This document shows, one piece after another, positions 34,849 to 43,261 of a DNA stretch of 48,564 nt (position 1 is its first letter; each line of letters starts with the position of its first letter). Source of the DNA: JAFMKE01 sp964655225 (GTDB lineage: Bacteria > Bacteroidota > Bacteroidia > Chitinophagales > UBA8649). The position numbers and the translations under genes are program-made. The stretch spans positions 1 to 48,564 of the forward strand of contig CAZZMB010000014.1 of the NCBI GenBank assembly GCA_964655225.1, read 5' to 3'. Below the pieces are notes generated by a model that worked only from the letters and a program-made list of their open reading frames with translations, was not told the origin of the DNA and ran no database searches.

Positions 34849-36003
34849 TTACTTGCCTAAAACATTTCTCGCTATTAGCTCTTTCATTATTTCATTGGTA
34901 CCCGCATAAATTCGTTGAACTCGGCTATCTGCCCATGCCCGTGCAATGTCATATTCCCAAATATATCCATACCCGCCATGCAATTGAAGCCCTTCCTCAG
35001 CAACTTTATATTGCAGATCGGTCAACCAATATTTAGCCATTGAAGCCGTTGATTGGTCAAGACGACCCTCGTTGTGTTCGGCAACACACTTATCAAGAAA
35101 AACACGCCCAATCTGCACTTCTGTTGCTAACTCTGCAATCTTAAATCGTGTGTTTTGAAATTTGTCTACCGTCGTTCCAAAGGCACTTCGCTCTTTTACA
35201 TATTGAATTGTTTTTTGCAAAGCATTTTCCGCCTGAGCTATTGCCCCTGTGGCCACAACCAGTCTTTCTTGTGCTAACTCGGTCATCAAATAACTAAACC
35301 CTTTTCCTTCTTCACCTAGTAAGTTTTCTTTCGGAATTTTTACGTTTTCAAAAAACAACTCACAAGTGTCTTGTGCGTGTAAACCCACCTTCTCAAATGG
35401 TTTTCCCTTACTAAAGCCCTCGCTTTTTGTGTCAAGATAAAACAAACTGATTCCCTTTGCCCCTTTCGAAGGGTCTGTTTTTGCAGCCACTACCACGCCT
35501 CCCGCCAAGTATCCATTTGTAATAAAGGTTTTGCTTCCGTTTAGAAGATAGTGGTCTCCCATCTTTTGAGCGCTAGAACGAATGCCTTGCAGGTCGCTTC
35601 CCGCACCCGGTTCTGTCATAGCTATGGCTAATATTGTTTCTCCACTTATGCATCCTGGGACTACTTTTTCTAAAAGGCTCTCCTGTCCGTAGTGCAATAT
35701 ATATGGAAACACAATGTCGTTGTGTAGGGGATATCCAACCGCTGGGCCCGCACACCCTGTCAACCCTAACTCCTCCGCAAAAATCGTGTTATATCTAAAA
35801 TCGTGAAGATCTAGTCCTCCATACTTTTCTGGTGCCTGCATACACAAAAAGCCAGCTTCTCCCAGTTTCAACCAAGACTGCCGGCTTACCATTTGATCTT
35901 TTTCCCATTGCGCATTAAATGGCGTTATTTCCTTGGCAACAAAATCCCTTACGGATTGTCTGAATATTTCGTGCTCTTCAGTATATATATCTCTAGTAAT
36001 CAT
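34849..36003 (-). CDS. Acyl-CoA dehydrogenase (long-chain/LCAD-like)
   Basis: FAD enzyme of beta-oxidation that makes a 2,3-enoyl-CoA. The 384-aa product has the N-terminal helical domain, the signature AMTEPGAGSDLQGI, and the C-terminal signature LQLHGGYGYIWEYDIARAWADSRVQRIYAGTNEIMKE (split by domain helices). The usual catalytic Glu of short/medium-chain enzymes (IYEGT) is Ala here (IYAGT); the Glu246-Arg247 pair in LAQERLVV matches the helix-G position used by LCAD and isovaleryl-CoA dehydrogenases. ATG 36003 was chosen over an upstream GTG at 36018. Chain-length preference is inferred only. Confidence 0.9.
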   Translation of the reverse strand: MITRDIYTEEHEIFRQSVRDFVAKEITPFNAQWEKDQMVSRQSWLKLGEAGFLCMQAPEKYGGLDLHDFRYNTIFAEELGLTGCAGPAVGYPLHNDIVFPYILHYGQESLLEKVVPGCISGETILAIAMTEPGAGSDLQGIRSSAQKMGDHYLLNGSKTFITNGYLAGGVVVAAKTDPSKGAKGISLFYLDTKSEGFSKGKPFEKVGLHAQDTCELFFENVKIPKENLLGEEGKGFSYLMTELAQERLVVATGAIAQAENALQKTIQYVKERSAFGTTVDKFQNTRFKIAELATEVQIGRVFLDKCVAEHNEGRLDQSTASMAKYWLTDLQYKVAEEGLQLHGGYGYIWEYDIARAWADSRVQRIYAGTNEIMKELIARNVLGK

Positions 36004-36096
36004 GCTACAAAAATACACAAAGGGTTTTAATTGTGCTTTCCCTCTTTAAGCCCAACTATTGAAAGTGGTACATTAAAGACTTTTTTTAAAACTAAG

Positions 36097-36180
36097 TACC
36101 CGGAACAAGATTCGAACTTGCACGGCATTGCTGCCACCACCCCCTCAAGGTGGCGAGTCTACCAATTTCTCCACCCGGGC
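36097..36180 (-). tRNA. tRNA-Leu (GAG)
   Basis: 84-nt class II tRNA read on the minus strand. Acceptor GCCCGGG pairs with TCCGGGT (G-T pairs at both ends), anticodon stem CCACC/GGTGG with loop TTGAGGG giving anticodon GAG, a long variable arm, and T-loop TTCGAAT. The CCA end is not encoded. Confidence 0.95.
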
Positions 36181-36302
36181 ATTTAACAACACAAAGGTAA
36201 ATATTCCTAGCCTATATTTTTAAGTTTTCCGAAATAAGCCCTTTCCCGGCAAATGATTCAATTGAATGTGTTACCCAAAAGAACAAGCTTCTTTAGCGCT
36301 CG

Positions 36303-36402
36303 NNNNNNNNNNNNNNNNNNNNNNNNNNNNNNNNNNNNNNNNNNNNNNNNNNNNNNNNNNNNNNNNNNNNNNNNNNNNNNNNNNNNNNNNNNNNNNNNNN
36401 NN
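36303..36402. other. Assembly gap (100 N), probably spurious
   Basis: Exactly 100 N with an identical 55-nt sequence on both sides (36248-36302 and 36403-36457). The contig ends overlap, so the intergenic space between tRNA-Leu and the next gene is really about 230 bp shorter than drawn minus the overlap, i.e. roughly 75-80 bp, and no bases are missing. Confidence 0.85.
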
Positions 36403-36412
36403 GGCAAATGAT

Positions 36413-38113
36413 TCAATTGAATGTGTTACCCAAAAGAACAAGCTTCTTTAGCGCTCGAGCCCTACCATTTTCCTCATGTACTTCCAATAAAACCATATAA
36501 ATACCTGTAGGTGCCCTTTCAAACTCATTGGTCAACCCCTCCCAGAGCCATGTGTTTGTTTTTCCTAAACCATGGTTTTGAGCGAGTAATCGAATTTTTC
36601 GTCCTTGAATATCATAAATAGCGAGGTTGCCTATTTGACCTATACGATCAGATTGATATTGAATACTACAATAATCGTTATGGCCGTCTTGGTTCGGTGT
36701 AAAAACCTCAGGTAAAACACTTAAGCCGGCCGCTGTTAATACAAGTCCTGATTGTGAGTTTTCCCCCGTAGGGGTTCCGCCACCGTATGATTGAGCGGCT
36801 GAATGCCAATTAGCCTTGTTGTTTGTTGTTTGGTTAGGGCGGATTCTTTCCAAAGTGACTCCGTCTTGGTAGTCTAAAGAAGCTAGGTGCCAGCTTGAAC
36901 GATAACACAGACTATCCATAGCGCGCCCATCTGGAAATTGGACAACAATAATTCCTTCATCATCCGGCATGTTAGGAATACCGTTTTCGTGCAGCCATTT
37001 AGCCTCAAACACGCTATATTGCATAATAACATTAGCTGTATCAGAAGAAAATACGTGGTATTCCCCAGGTTCAATTTGTACACTTTTTATCGCTTTATTT
37101 TCTATCTCCTCATCGGTATCAAAAACATCATATTCTACAAAGCGAAAACCTTCCATAAGAATTAACTTATCGCTTTTATTATATAATTCAATAAAGTCTA
37201 CTCCACCCGTATGAGGGTTAAATAGAAGTTCATTAATCACTACATCTCCTTGTTGAACCTCGTCATAATAAAAAAATGTGTGCTCCTCTAAATGATAGAG
37301 TTCTCCCCTGCAGTCTTTTAGTGCGGAAAAAGAAAAAGTGTAATACTCGTTAGGTGTCAGGGGCACCGCCAAATAGACGGATACTGTATTGGGTATGTGC
37401 AATGGCGCATGCGTTATGACGTTATCGGCAAGAAATATGTTTTGTTCAGAAAAGGCGGAAAGCTCTGCTGTAAAAATCAACTGAAGCGTTTTGTCGTCTA
37501 CTATAAACACTTCAGCCAACTGAGCGTCTAATGCGGAAAGATTTAAGTTAAGAACACTGTTCCTCTTTCCGGGACTAGCCCCTAAAGGGTTGTAACTAGG
37601 GAGCCAATTATAAATTGAGCCGCACGGAGATGTGCTTGCTAAACGCTCTAAACTGTAGCCGCCTGCCGACTTAAAATTTCCCATGCTATCCACTTCCTCT
37701 TGATAAAACCCCTTTCGATATGTTACGCTATCTATTAATACCCCAAACGGGTTCCAAATCTTGAGCACATCTCCTGCATTATTTAAAGATGGTAGGTTCG
37801 GCACACCTAGTGAAGGTCCAAAATTACTATAAGTAAGTGCTGCACTTGTTTTACATAAAATCAAATACCCGAGAGGTAAAATCTTAACTGTTGGAAGTAG
37901 AACCGTGTCTGTGGCGTCCGACAAGATCCAGTTGTTTAATTCCAAGGTGTCTATTGTGTTGTTTTTTAATTCCAAAAACTCTGCATTTGGCATACCGAAA
38001 CTTGGCGTTTGGTCTGCGTAGATTTCATTAATCCAGATATCCTGATATTGCGCAGGTGTTTCCCGGGGTCCACAGAATAAAAAACAAGTGATAAACGCTT
38101 TCAACTTTATCAT
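36413..38113 (-). CDS. Secreted lamin-tail-domain protein with gliding/T9SS-type C-terminus
   Basis: Unnamed extracellular protein of 566 aa. A short signal peptide (KAFITCFLFCG) is followed by a lamin-tail (LTD) beta-sandwich, IWINEIYADQTP to about residue 150, and a second LTD-like module starting VVINELLFNPHTGGVDFIELYN near 293. Around 190-280 lies an Ig-like domain. The C-terminus, from LPEVFTPNQDGHNDYCSI onward, is the gliding-motility-associated C-terminal (CHU_C-like) domain used as a T9SS signal. LTD proteins in Bacteroidota often bind or hydrolyse nucleic acid or sugar polymers, but no catalytic domain is present here. The stop codon lies 11 nt after the N run and both copies of the duplicated flank contain it. 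Confidence 0.82.
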   Translation of the reverse strand: MIKLKAFITCFLFCGPRETPAQYQDIWINEIYADQTPSFGMPNAEFLELKNNTIDTLELNNWILSDATDTVLLPTVKILPLGYLILCKTSAALTYSNFGPSLGVPNLPSLNNAGDVLKIWNPFGVLIDSVTYRKGFYQEEVDSMGNFKSAGGYSLERLASTSPCGSIYNWLPSYNPLGASPGKRNSVLNLNLSALDAQLAEVFIVDDKTLQLIFTAELSAFSEQNIFLADNVITHAPLHIPNTVSVYLAVPLTPNEYYTFSFSALKDCRGELYHLEEHTFFYYDEVQQGDVVINELLFNPHTGGVDFIELYNKSDKLILMEGFRFVEYDVFDTDEEIENKAIKSVQIEPGEYHVFSSDTANVIMQYSVFEAKWLHENGIPNMPDDEGIIVVQFPDGRAMDSLCYRSSWHLASLDYQDGVTLERIRPNQTTNNKANWHSAAQSYGGGTPTGENSQSGLVLTAAGLSVLPEVFTPNQDGHNDYCSIQYQSDRIGQIGNLAIYDIQGRKIRLLAQNHGLGKTNTWLWEGLTNEFERAPTGIYMVLLEVHEENGRARALKKLVLLGNTFN

Positions 38114-38185
38114 AGTCGGTAATATTATTGAAAAGCGACTAGAAATTAGTTTTAAGCTTGTAATTTTGCATTATAACTTATTCAA

Positions 38186-39175
38186 ATGAAACTAGCAGTT
38201 ATTGGTGCGACAGGAATGGTGGGTGGTGTTGTGTTGCGCGTTTTAGAACAACGCAACTTTCCGTATACAGAATTAATTCTTTGTGGGTCAGAAGACTCTA
38301 TTGGAAAAACCTTGTATTGCAAGGGTGTTTTATATTCATGTGTTTCTATAAACGATGCCATTGCTGCCAAACCGGACATTGCTTTATTTTCTGCAGGAGG
38401 GGAATGCTCAAAAAAACATGCTCCAGCGTTTACAAAAGCTGGGTGCCTAGTAATTGACAATTCTTCTGCTTGGAGAAAGAATGATCATGTTCCTTTAGTT
38501 GTTCCTGAGATTAATATGAGTGCTGTTCAAGCTGAACACCAAATCATAGCTAACCCCAATTGCTCAACTATACAAATGGTATTGGCTCTTGCTGGGCTTC
38601 ATCAAAAATACAAGCTTGATCGGCTTATTGTTTCTACTTACCAGTCCGTAACAGGGACCGGAGTAAAAGCCTTTGATCAATTGTTTGCAGAACGAGAGGG
38701 TCGAGAGGTGGATATGGTTTATCCGCACCCTATCGATTTAAACTGTTTGCCACACGGTGGTGATTTCGAAGAAAGCGGATATACCAGCGAGGAAATGAAA
38801 CTGTACAACGAAACACGCAAAATCTTTAATGATTACAGTATAAAGGTTACGGCCACCGTTGTGCGTGTTCCAGTGGTAGGTGGACACAGTATGAGTGTAA
38901 ATGCTTGTTTTGCTAAAGACTTTACTATGCAAGAAGTTCTGACCACAATAAAACAAACTTCGGGGGTTGTGTTAAAAGATAATCCCACAAACAACGAATA
39001 TCCAATGCCTAGATTTACTGAGCATAAAGATGAGGTGTTTGTCGGGCGCGTGCGAAAGGATTTCTCCCACCCAAATAGTTTAAACATGTGGATCGTAGCT
39101 GATAATTTAAGAAAAGGTGCTGCAACCAACGCCGTTCAGATTGCCGAAGAATTATTAAAAAGGAAACTGTCCTAA
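38186..39175 (+). CDS. asd: Aspartate-semialdehyde dehydrogenase
   Basis: Reduces aspartyl phosphate to aspartate semialdehyde with NADPH, feeding lysine/diaminopimelate, threonine and methionine synthesis. The 329-aa product has the NADP loop VIGATGMVGGVVL, the catalytic Cys126 in NPNCSTIQM, YQSVTGTG, and the C-terminal VRVPVVGGHSM with the catalytic His region. Length is normal. A -7 box TAATTTTG lies about 22 nt upstream of the ATG. Confidence 0.96.
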   Translation: MKLAVIGATGMVGGVVLRVLEQRNFPYTELILCGSEDSIGKTLYCKGVLYSCVSINDAIAAKPDIALFSAGGECSKKHAPAFTKAGCLVIDNSSAWRKNDHVPLVVPEINMSAVQAEHQIIANPNCSTIQMVLALAGLHQKYKLDRLIVSTYQSVTGTGVKAFDQLFAEREGREVDMVYPHPIDLNCLPHGGDFEESGYTSEEMKLYNETRKIFNDYSIKVTATVVRVPVVGGHSMSVNACFAKDFTMQEVLTTIKQTSGVVLKDNPTNNEYPMPRFTEHKDEVFVGRVRKDFSHPNSLNMWIVADNLRKGAATNAVQIAEELLKRKLS

Positions 39176-39193
39176 GCTTCGCTCGTAAAAAAC

Positions 39194-40120
39194 TTAATCT
39201 ACTAGGTCAATATCAAATTGAACGAGTTGAACGAATTGTTGAACACGCTCGTCAATTTCCTCTTGGGTTAGTGTTTGAAGACGCTCTGTTCCAAACTTCT
39301 CTACACAGAAAGATGCCATTGTGCTTCCGTAAATTATTGCGGTCTTCATGTTTTCAAATGAAATATTCTTGGTTTTTGCAATCCACCCCACAAATCCCCC
39401 AGCAAAGGTATCTCCAGCACCTGTAGGATCAAAAACCTCCTCCAGTGGAAGGGCGGGAGCAAAAAACAGCTGGTTTTCATGAAACAACAATGCTCCATGC
39501 TCACCTTTTTTGATAACTAAAAACTTGGGTCCCATTGTTAAAATTTTCTTAGCCGCTTTCACTAAAGAATACTCATTGCTCAGCTGCCGAGCTTCCTCAT
39601 CGTTAATGGTTAAAACATCAACCTCCTTGATTACTGCATTCAACTGCTCAGGCGTTGAATCCATCCAAAAATTCATCGTATCCATGATAATCAATTTAGG
39701 GCGCACTGCCATTTGTTGAATCACGTTCAGTTGTAGCATAGGGTCAATGTTTCCTAACATTAAAATATCTTGGCTTCTATAGCTTTCTGGTAACACGGGG
39801 TTAAACTCTAATAATACATTCAACTCTGTCGCTAATGTATCTCTGCTATTCATGTCCATGTGGTACTTGCCTGACCAAAAGAACGACTTTCCGCCTGCTT
39901 TAATTTCTATACCTGAGGTATCAACACCTCTTGCTTCTAATTTGGCCAACTCCTCCATGTCGAAGTCGTCGCCTATGACAGAAACTACATTAATGTCCTT
40001 GGTAAAATATGATGCCGCCCAGGCAATATACGTAGCAGCACCACCCACAATTTTATCCGTCTTTCCAAAAGGTGTTTCAATGGCGTCAAACGCCACGGTT
40101 CCAACTGTTACTATGCTCAT
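39194..40120 (-). CDS. PfkB/ribokinase-family sugar kinase
   Basis: Phosphorylates a sugar or nucleoside hydroxyl with ATP; the substrate is not evident. The 308-aa product starts with the family glycine motif (VGTVAFD, then GGAATYIAWAAS), and has the C-terminal PfkB signature DPTGAGDTFAGGFVG with the catalytic Asp about residue 243. The convergent arrangement with asd leaves 18 bp. A -7 box TACTTTTG (minus, 40150-40143) lies upstream. Could act on ribose, fructose, adenosine or similar. Confidence 0.88.
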   Translation of the reverse strand: MSIVTVGTVAFDAIETPFGKTDKIVGGAATYIAWAASYFTKDINVVSVIGDDFDMEELAKLEARGVDTSGIEIKAGGKSFFWSGKYHMDMNSRDTLATELNVLLEFNPVLPESYRSQDILMLGNIDPMLQLNVIQQMAVRPKLIIMDTMNFWMDSTPEQLNAVIKEVDVLTINDEEARQLSNEYSLVKAAKKILTMGPKFLVIKKGEHGALLFHENQLFFAPALPLEEVFDPTGAGDTFAGGFVGWIAKTKNISFENMKTAIIYGSTMASFCVEKFGTERLQTLTQEEIDERVQQFVQLVQFDIDLVD

Positions 40121-40142
40121 CGCTTAATTTTTAATTAAGCTG

Positions 40143-40150
40143 CAAAAGTA
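40143..40150 (-). promoter_or_regulatory. -7 promoter box of the PfkB kinase gene
   Basis: Minus strand TACTTTTG, a perfect TAnnTTTG match, 22 nt before the ATG. Confidence 0.5.
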
Positions 40151-40187
40151 GAACAAAAAATAATGATTAAAAAATTTAGGGAATGCC

Positions 40188-40217
40188 TTGTATAAACAAA
40201 AGTTTAACTTATTTTTG
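40188..40217 (+). promoter_or_regulatory. Promoter of tRNA-Asn
   Basis: -33 TTG (40188-40190), 19-nt spacer, -7 TATTTTTG (40210-40217). Upstream of the tRNA by 68 nt. Confidence 0.6.
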
Positions 40218-40285
40218 CAATCCGTTTGAAACACGCAAAGTGCTGATGGTGGTGATCGTCCGACCTAGACGTGAAAAGTATAAAT

Positions 40286-40362
40286 TCCTCCTTAGCTCAG
40301 TTGGTTAGAGCATCTGACTGTTAATCAGAGGGTCTCAGGTTCAAGTCCTGAAGGGGGAGCCA
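40286..40362 (+). tRNA. tRNA-Asn (GTT)
   Basis: Acceptor TCCTCCT pairs with AGGGGGA, D-arm GCTC/GAGC, anticodon stem TCTGA/TCAGA with loop CTGTTAA giving anticodon GTT, T-loop TTCAAGT. Discriminator G at 40359 and an encoded CCA (40360-40362), unlike tRNA-Leu in this window. A terminator follows directly. Confidence 0.96.
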
Positions 40363-40366
40363 CAAT

Positions 40367-40396
40367 AAAAAGGAGGTCAAAAATGACCTCCTTTTT
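40367..40396 (+). terminator. Intrinsic terminator of tRNA-Asn
   Basis: Stem AAAAAGGAGGTCA / TGACCTCCTTTTT with loop AAAA. Its right arm is inside the direct repeat copied at 41573. Confidence 0.9.
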
Positions 40397-40426
40397 ATTT
40401 TTATTGGTTTGTTAAACCTTGCTTGC
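40378..40426 (+). repeat. Direct repeat, copy 1 (tRNA-Asn terminator side)
   Basis: 49 nt beginning in the terminator loop (CAAAAATGACCTCC...) and ending CTTGC. Copy 2 at 41573-41621 is identical at 47 of 49 positions. Together they bracket the esterase gene. Confidence 0.9.
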
Positions 40427-40456
40427 CAAAATAGTAGGCTTAACCTCAAGTGGGTT

Positions 40457-41443
40457 TTATTCGACATTCAAGTTTTGGTTTTCCGCTATAAATTCAAAAG
40501 ATAGCTCTGATAAGTTTTTTCCATATAAGGTAGCTCCCCAGGGACCGTGACCTCTTCCTTCAATTGGATAAAAGACAAAATCAATTTCATTTGTTTCCCA
40601 TATAGTTTTTAAATCTTCGGCACTAGTAAAAGGTACGGTAATGTCTTCTGTGCCATGAGCTATAAACAACGCTGGATTATTTGAATTAAACCTTTGGTAT
40701 CCGTAAATTAATTCCAGTATTTCTATAGATGCACTGGAGCCCCAAAAGTCTAAAATTGTTTGTACTTCATAAGTTTGAAAAAGATTGGTTGTTGATAGGG
40801 TGTTGTCTTCGCTTAAGCTTATTTCATCTTTATAGTCGCCTGGTTCTGTTACGCCAAGCCCAATAGAAATAATTGCTCCTGCTGAACCACCGCCCACAGT
40901 GATACACTCTTTGTTTATGTGATAGTTTTCGGCATTAGCTATAATCCACCTTAAAGCAGCTTTGGCATCTCTGTGTGCAGGGTACACTGCATAAATTTGG
41001 TTGAGATTTGCGGGGGCGCCACTAAAGGCCGCATCAATCCATTCTTGTGGAATTGTTCCCGTATCGTCTCTAAGTCTATAGTCCATTGAAAATACAACAA
41101 AACCTCTGGATGCATAATAATTTGCCATATCTACAAGGGCCTCCTGTTGTTTAGAGCCACCTACAAATGCACCACCATGAATTAACAGTAGCATTGGCCG
41201 ATTTTGAGAATTATTATCAGGGACATAAGAATCCATTAACAAAGAAACTACAGTGGTATTAGAACCGTTCCAACTATCGTGACTAAATCCTTCTGCGTAA
41301 ACAATGTCTTCTGTTATATTTACTTCATAGGTAGCGTTCAACTTCACTGTTGGTGAAAAACTCTCCGGTGTAACTATGTTATCATCATCTTTGCCACATG
41401 ACAATACGAATAGCAGAGTGCATAATTTTAAACTAGTTTTCAT
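40457..41443 (-). CDS. Alpha/beta-hydrolase (BD-FAE-like esterase), surface lipoprotein
   Basis: Serine esterase of the HSL/BD-FAE type. The 328-aa product has a lipoprotein signal with Cys16 (FVLSC) followed by GKDDDN, close to the Lys/Asp-rich lipoprotein export signal that sends Bacteroidota lipoproteins to the cell surface. Catalytic features: oxyanion motif HGGAFVGG (about 89-96), nucleophile Ser187 in GGGSAGA, Asp267 in HGTEDITV and His299 in GRGHGPW. The substrate (acetylated polysaccharide, carboxylester) is unknown. It is alone on the minus strand between the two direct repeats beside tRNA-Asn, consistent with an inserted cassette. Confidence 0.88.
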   Translation of the reverse strand: MKTSLKLCTLLFVLSCGKDDDNIVTPESFSPTVKLNATYEVNITEDIVYAEGFSHDSWNGSNTTVVSLLMDSYVPDNNSQNRPMLLLIHGGAFVGGSKQQEALVDMANYYASRGFVVFSMDYRLRDDTGTIPQEWIDAAFSGAPANLNQIYAVYPAHRDAKAALRWIIANAENYHINKECITVGGGSAGAIISIGLGVTEPGDYKDEISLSEDNTLSTTNLFQTYEVQTILDFWGSSASIEILELIYGYQRFNSNNPALFIAHGTEDITVPFTSAEDLKTIWETNEIDFVFYPIEGRGHGPWGATLYGKNLSELSFEFIAENQNLNVE

Positions 41444-41572
41444 TTTGGTTGCTTAACAATTAAAACCCTAATATAATTAATAACCTTTACTACAGCCCTT
41501 GAAACTTAACTTACTAATAGATTTACTTATGTTGCAACTCTAAATAATACGAGAAACCATCTTAGGCAGGGG

Positions 41573-41621
41573 CAAAAATGACCTCCTTTTTATTTTTATT
41601 GGTTCGTTAAACCTTTCTTGC
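41573..41621 (+). repeat. Direct repeat, copy 2
   Basis: Matches 40378-40426 with 2 mismatches in 49 nt. It lacks the left arm of the terminator stem (preceded by GGCAGGGG instead), as expected if a copy was made by insertion or recombination in the loop of the tRNA-Asn terminator. Confidence 0.9.
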
Positions 41622-41639
41622 TACCTTGCGACCAAAAAA

Positions 41640-42035
41640 ATGAACACTAAAAACCTAATGATTTCAAGTTGTATTTTTTTGGGTGCACTAGGGGTAGCAC
41701 TCACCTTTGTGCCCAGTGAAATTGCCTCAAGTCAAAGTGTAACACCAGGCCCTGCATCCGATTTGCCGCTGCAATTATTGGGAGCACTTTATCTCGGGTT
41801 CGCAATGTTAAATTGGATGGTAAAAAATTCTCTGATTGGTGGAATTTATAATAGGCCTATCGCCGTTGGTAATCTTATGCATTTTACAGTTGGCGCACTA
41901 GCTTTAATTAAAATAATTACCATAAGCCCTAGCCCTTCGGGAATTATTGTTTTCCTCACTACGGCCTACATTATTTTCGCACTACTATTTGCTTGTGTTT
42001 TTGTTGTTAATCCACCCAGAACCGGTAACAACTAA
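41640..42035 (+). CDS. Small four-helix membrane protein, unknown function
   Basis: The 131-aa product has four hydrophobic segments (about 7-24, 45-63, 78-92, 100-122) with the motif LQLLGALYLGFAMLNWM in the second and IYNRPIAVGNLMHF before the third. I recall similar conserved hypotheticals in marine flavobacteria but no function. A -7-like TACCTTGC lies 11 nt upstream of the ATG, just past direct repeat copy 2. First of the small genes leading to proteorhodopsin. Confidence 0.7.
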   Translation: MNTKNLMISSCIFLGALGVALTFVPSEIASSQSVTPGPASDLPLQLLGALYLGFAMLNWMVKNSLIGGIYNRPIAVGNLMHFTVGALALIKIITISPSPSGIIVFLTTAYIIFALLFACVFVVNPPRTGNN

Positions 42036-42118
42036 AACAAGAGCTTCTATCGATCGTTTTTTTTTAATTTTTAGAAAACCTCTTATATTTAGGCTTTCTT
42101 TAAATTAAAATTAAAATC

Positions 42119-42544
42119 ATGGATCTTAAAATAATTATTTCTGCTCTTGTAATTTTAGTAAGCCTTTATGGTTTAATTAAAAAAAACCGGGTCTTTTTTA
42201 ACACCGGTTATTTTGTTTTTGGTTTAATGGTTGTCTTCGATCAGTTCATGTTGTTTAACGAGGGTGGTGCGGTTTTACACCTAGCCCTTGCTTCATTGTG
42301 GTTGATTCAGTGTACGATTACACTTCCAAACAAGCTTGCTTATGATGGAAGTAAAATTGCCAAATCGGCGGGTATTAAAATAAATTTAGTTTTGTCGATA
42401 ATAAACTTTTTTGGTGCATTTTATGCGCAGACGGCACCCGAGGTGCCTGAGGGTGCTGCTTACGGTCACTTGCTTTTGGCTACGCTTCCACTGATTGTAA
42501 TTTACTTTATTGTCAGTGATAAAATAGAAATAAACAAAGCGTAA
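42119..42544 (+). CDS. Small four-helix membrane protein, unknown function
   Basis: The 141-aa product has about four membrane spans (residues 4-22, 27-45, 50-66 and 112-132 strongest; another near 90-104). It has no signal peptide cleavage site and no recognised motif; a loop rich in Glu/Pro/Ala (APEVPEGAAYGH) lies before the last span. It has its own A-rich leader with a -7-like TATATTTA about 27 nt upstream, and is separated from its neighbours by 80 bp and 65 bp. Confidence 0.65.
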   Translation: MDLKIIISALVILVSLYGLIKKNRVFFNTGYFVFGLMVVFDQFMLFNEGGAVLHLALASLWLIQCTITLPNKLAYDGSKIAKSAGIKINLVLSIINFFGAFYAQTAPEVPEGAAYGHLLLATLPLIVIYFIVSDKIEINKA

Positions 42545-42609
42545 GTCAAGGTGATTGACTCACGAGGCGCGTTGCAAGCTTTTTAAATTATTAACCTAAA
42601 AAATATATA

Positions 42610-43101
42610 ATGTATAAAATACTACTTCCTTTGCTTATTCTATTTATCTCATGTGGAAAGGATAATGGAAACTCAAACAACGAATGCTCTTTGGATTTAA
42701 CCAAGAACGGTGTGGAGAGATTCTCTAACACCGTTAATTGTTATGATGACTACGACGCTAATAATTATTCTGTTTCAGAAAAGGAACTTGATATAAATTC
42801 TTCTTGGGGAGAATGGATTGTGATAATAGAGTTTGAAAGTGGGGTTAATGTTGGTGTGGGTAGTTATAGTGGTGCAGATTTTTCTAAATTCCAAATTCTG
42901 CAGTCGACCTTTGGTGGTCATTCCTATGTGTTGCCGCCAGCTTCATTGAACGAGCCGTTTGATTTTACAATAACTCAGTATGGTGGTGTTGGTGGCTACA
43001 TGCAAGCTGATTTCACCGGTAATTTACTAGAACCATTGTGTTCTCAAGCAAGTCAAATTAATACATTTGAGGTTTCTTTATCTGTCCAGATAGTTGATTG
43101 A
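42610..43101 (+). CDS. Putative surface lipoprotein, unknown function
   Basis: The 163-aa product has a lipobox FISC (Cys15) followed by GKDNGNSNN, so it is lipid-anchored and probably surface-exposed, like the esterase at 40457. The mature part is beta-rich and hydrophilic, with Gly/Tyr/Ser-rich strands (NVGVGSYSGADF, then YGGVGGYMQADF), and no enzyme motif. A hairpin overlaps its stop codon (43101-43120). Confidence 0.65.
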   Translation: MYKILLPLLILFISCGKDNGNSNNECSLDLTKNGVERFSNTVNCYDDYDANNYSVSEKELDINSSWGEWIVIIEFESGVNVGVGSYSGADFSKFQILQSTFGGHSYVLPPASLNEPFDFTITQYGGVGGYMQADFTGNLLEPLCSQASQINTFEVSLSVQIVD

Positions 43102-43120
43102 CAACCAAACCTTTGGTTGT
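43101..43120 (+). repeat. Inverted repeat at the end of lipoprotein 42610
   Basis: ACAACCAAA CC TTTGGTTGT, a perfect 9-bp inverted repeat right after the stop. No T tract follows, so terminator function is doubtful. Confidence 0.5.
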
Positions 43121-43180
43121 GTAAGTAGTTGGTTTAAAGACTATATTATTACACTTTTTGTATGTAAAACTAGACAAACC

Positions 43181-43256
43181 AAAAGACCTGGCTTGTGCGT
43201 TGATTTCTAGTTGGTTATCTCTAAGTGTGCCTTAAACTCCTTCTTTGGGGTCTTTT
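43181..43256 (+). other. Long-range inverted repeat in intergenic region
   Basis: AAAAGACC (43181-43188) and GGTCTTTT (43249-43256) pair perfectly around about 60 nt, ending in a T tract. It could be the closing stem of a small structured RNA or a loose terminator; lies between lipoprotein 42610 and gene 43316. Confidence 0.3.
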
Positions 43257-43261
43257 TCATG

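Noticed and set aside
34849..36003. Acyl-CoA dehydrogenase inactive because the IYEGT Glu is Ala
   Set aside because: Glu246 on helix G takes the catalytic position as in LCAD and isovaleryl-CoA dehydrogenase, so activity is expected.
36266..36451. A plus-strand reading frame across the N run after tRNA-Leu
   Set aside because: Made of the duplicated 55-nt flank and 100 N; no real coding content.
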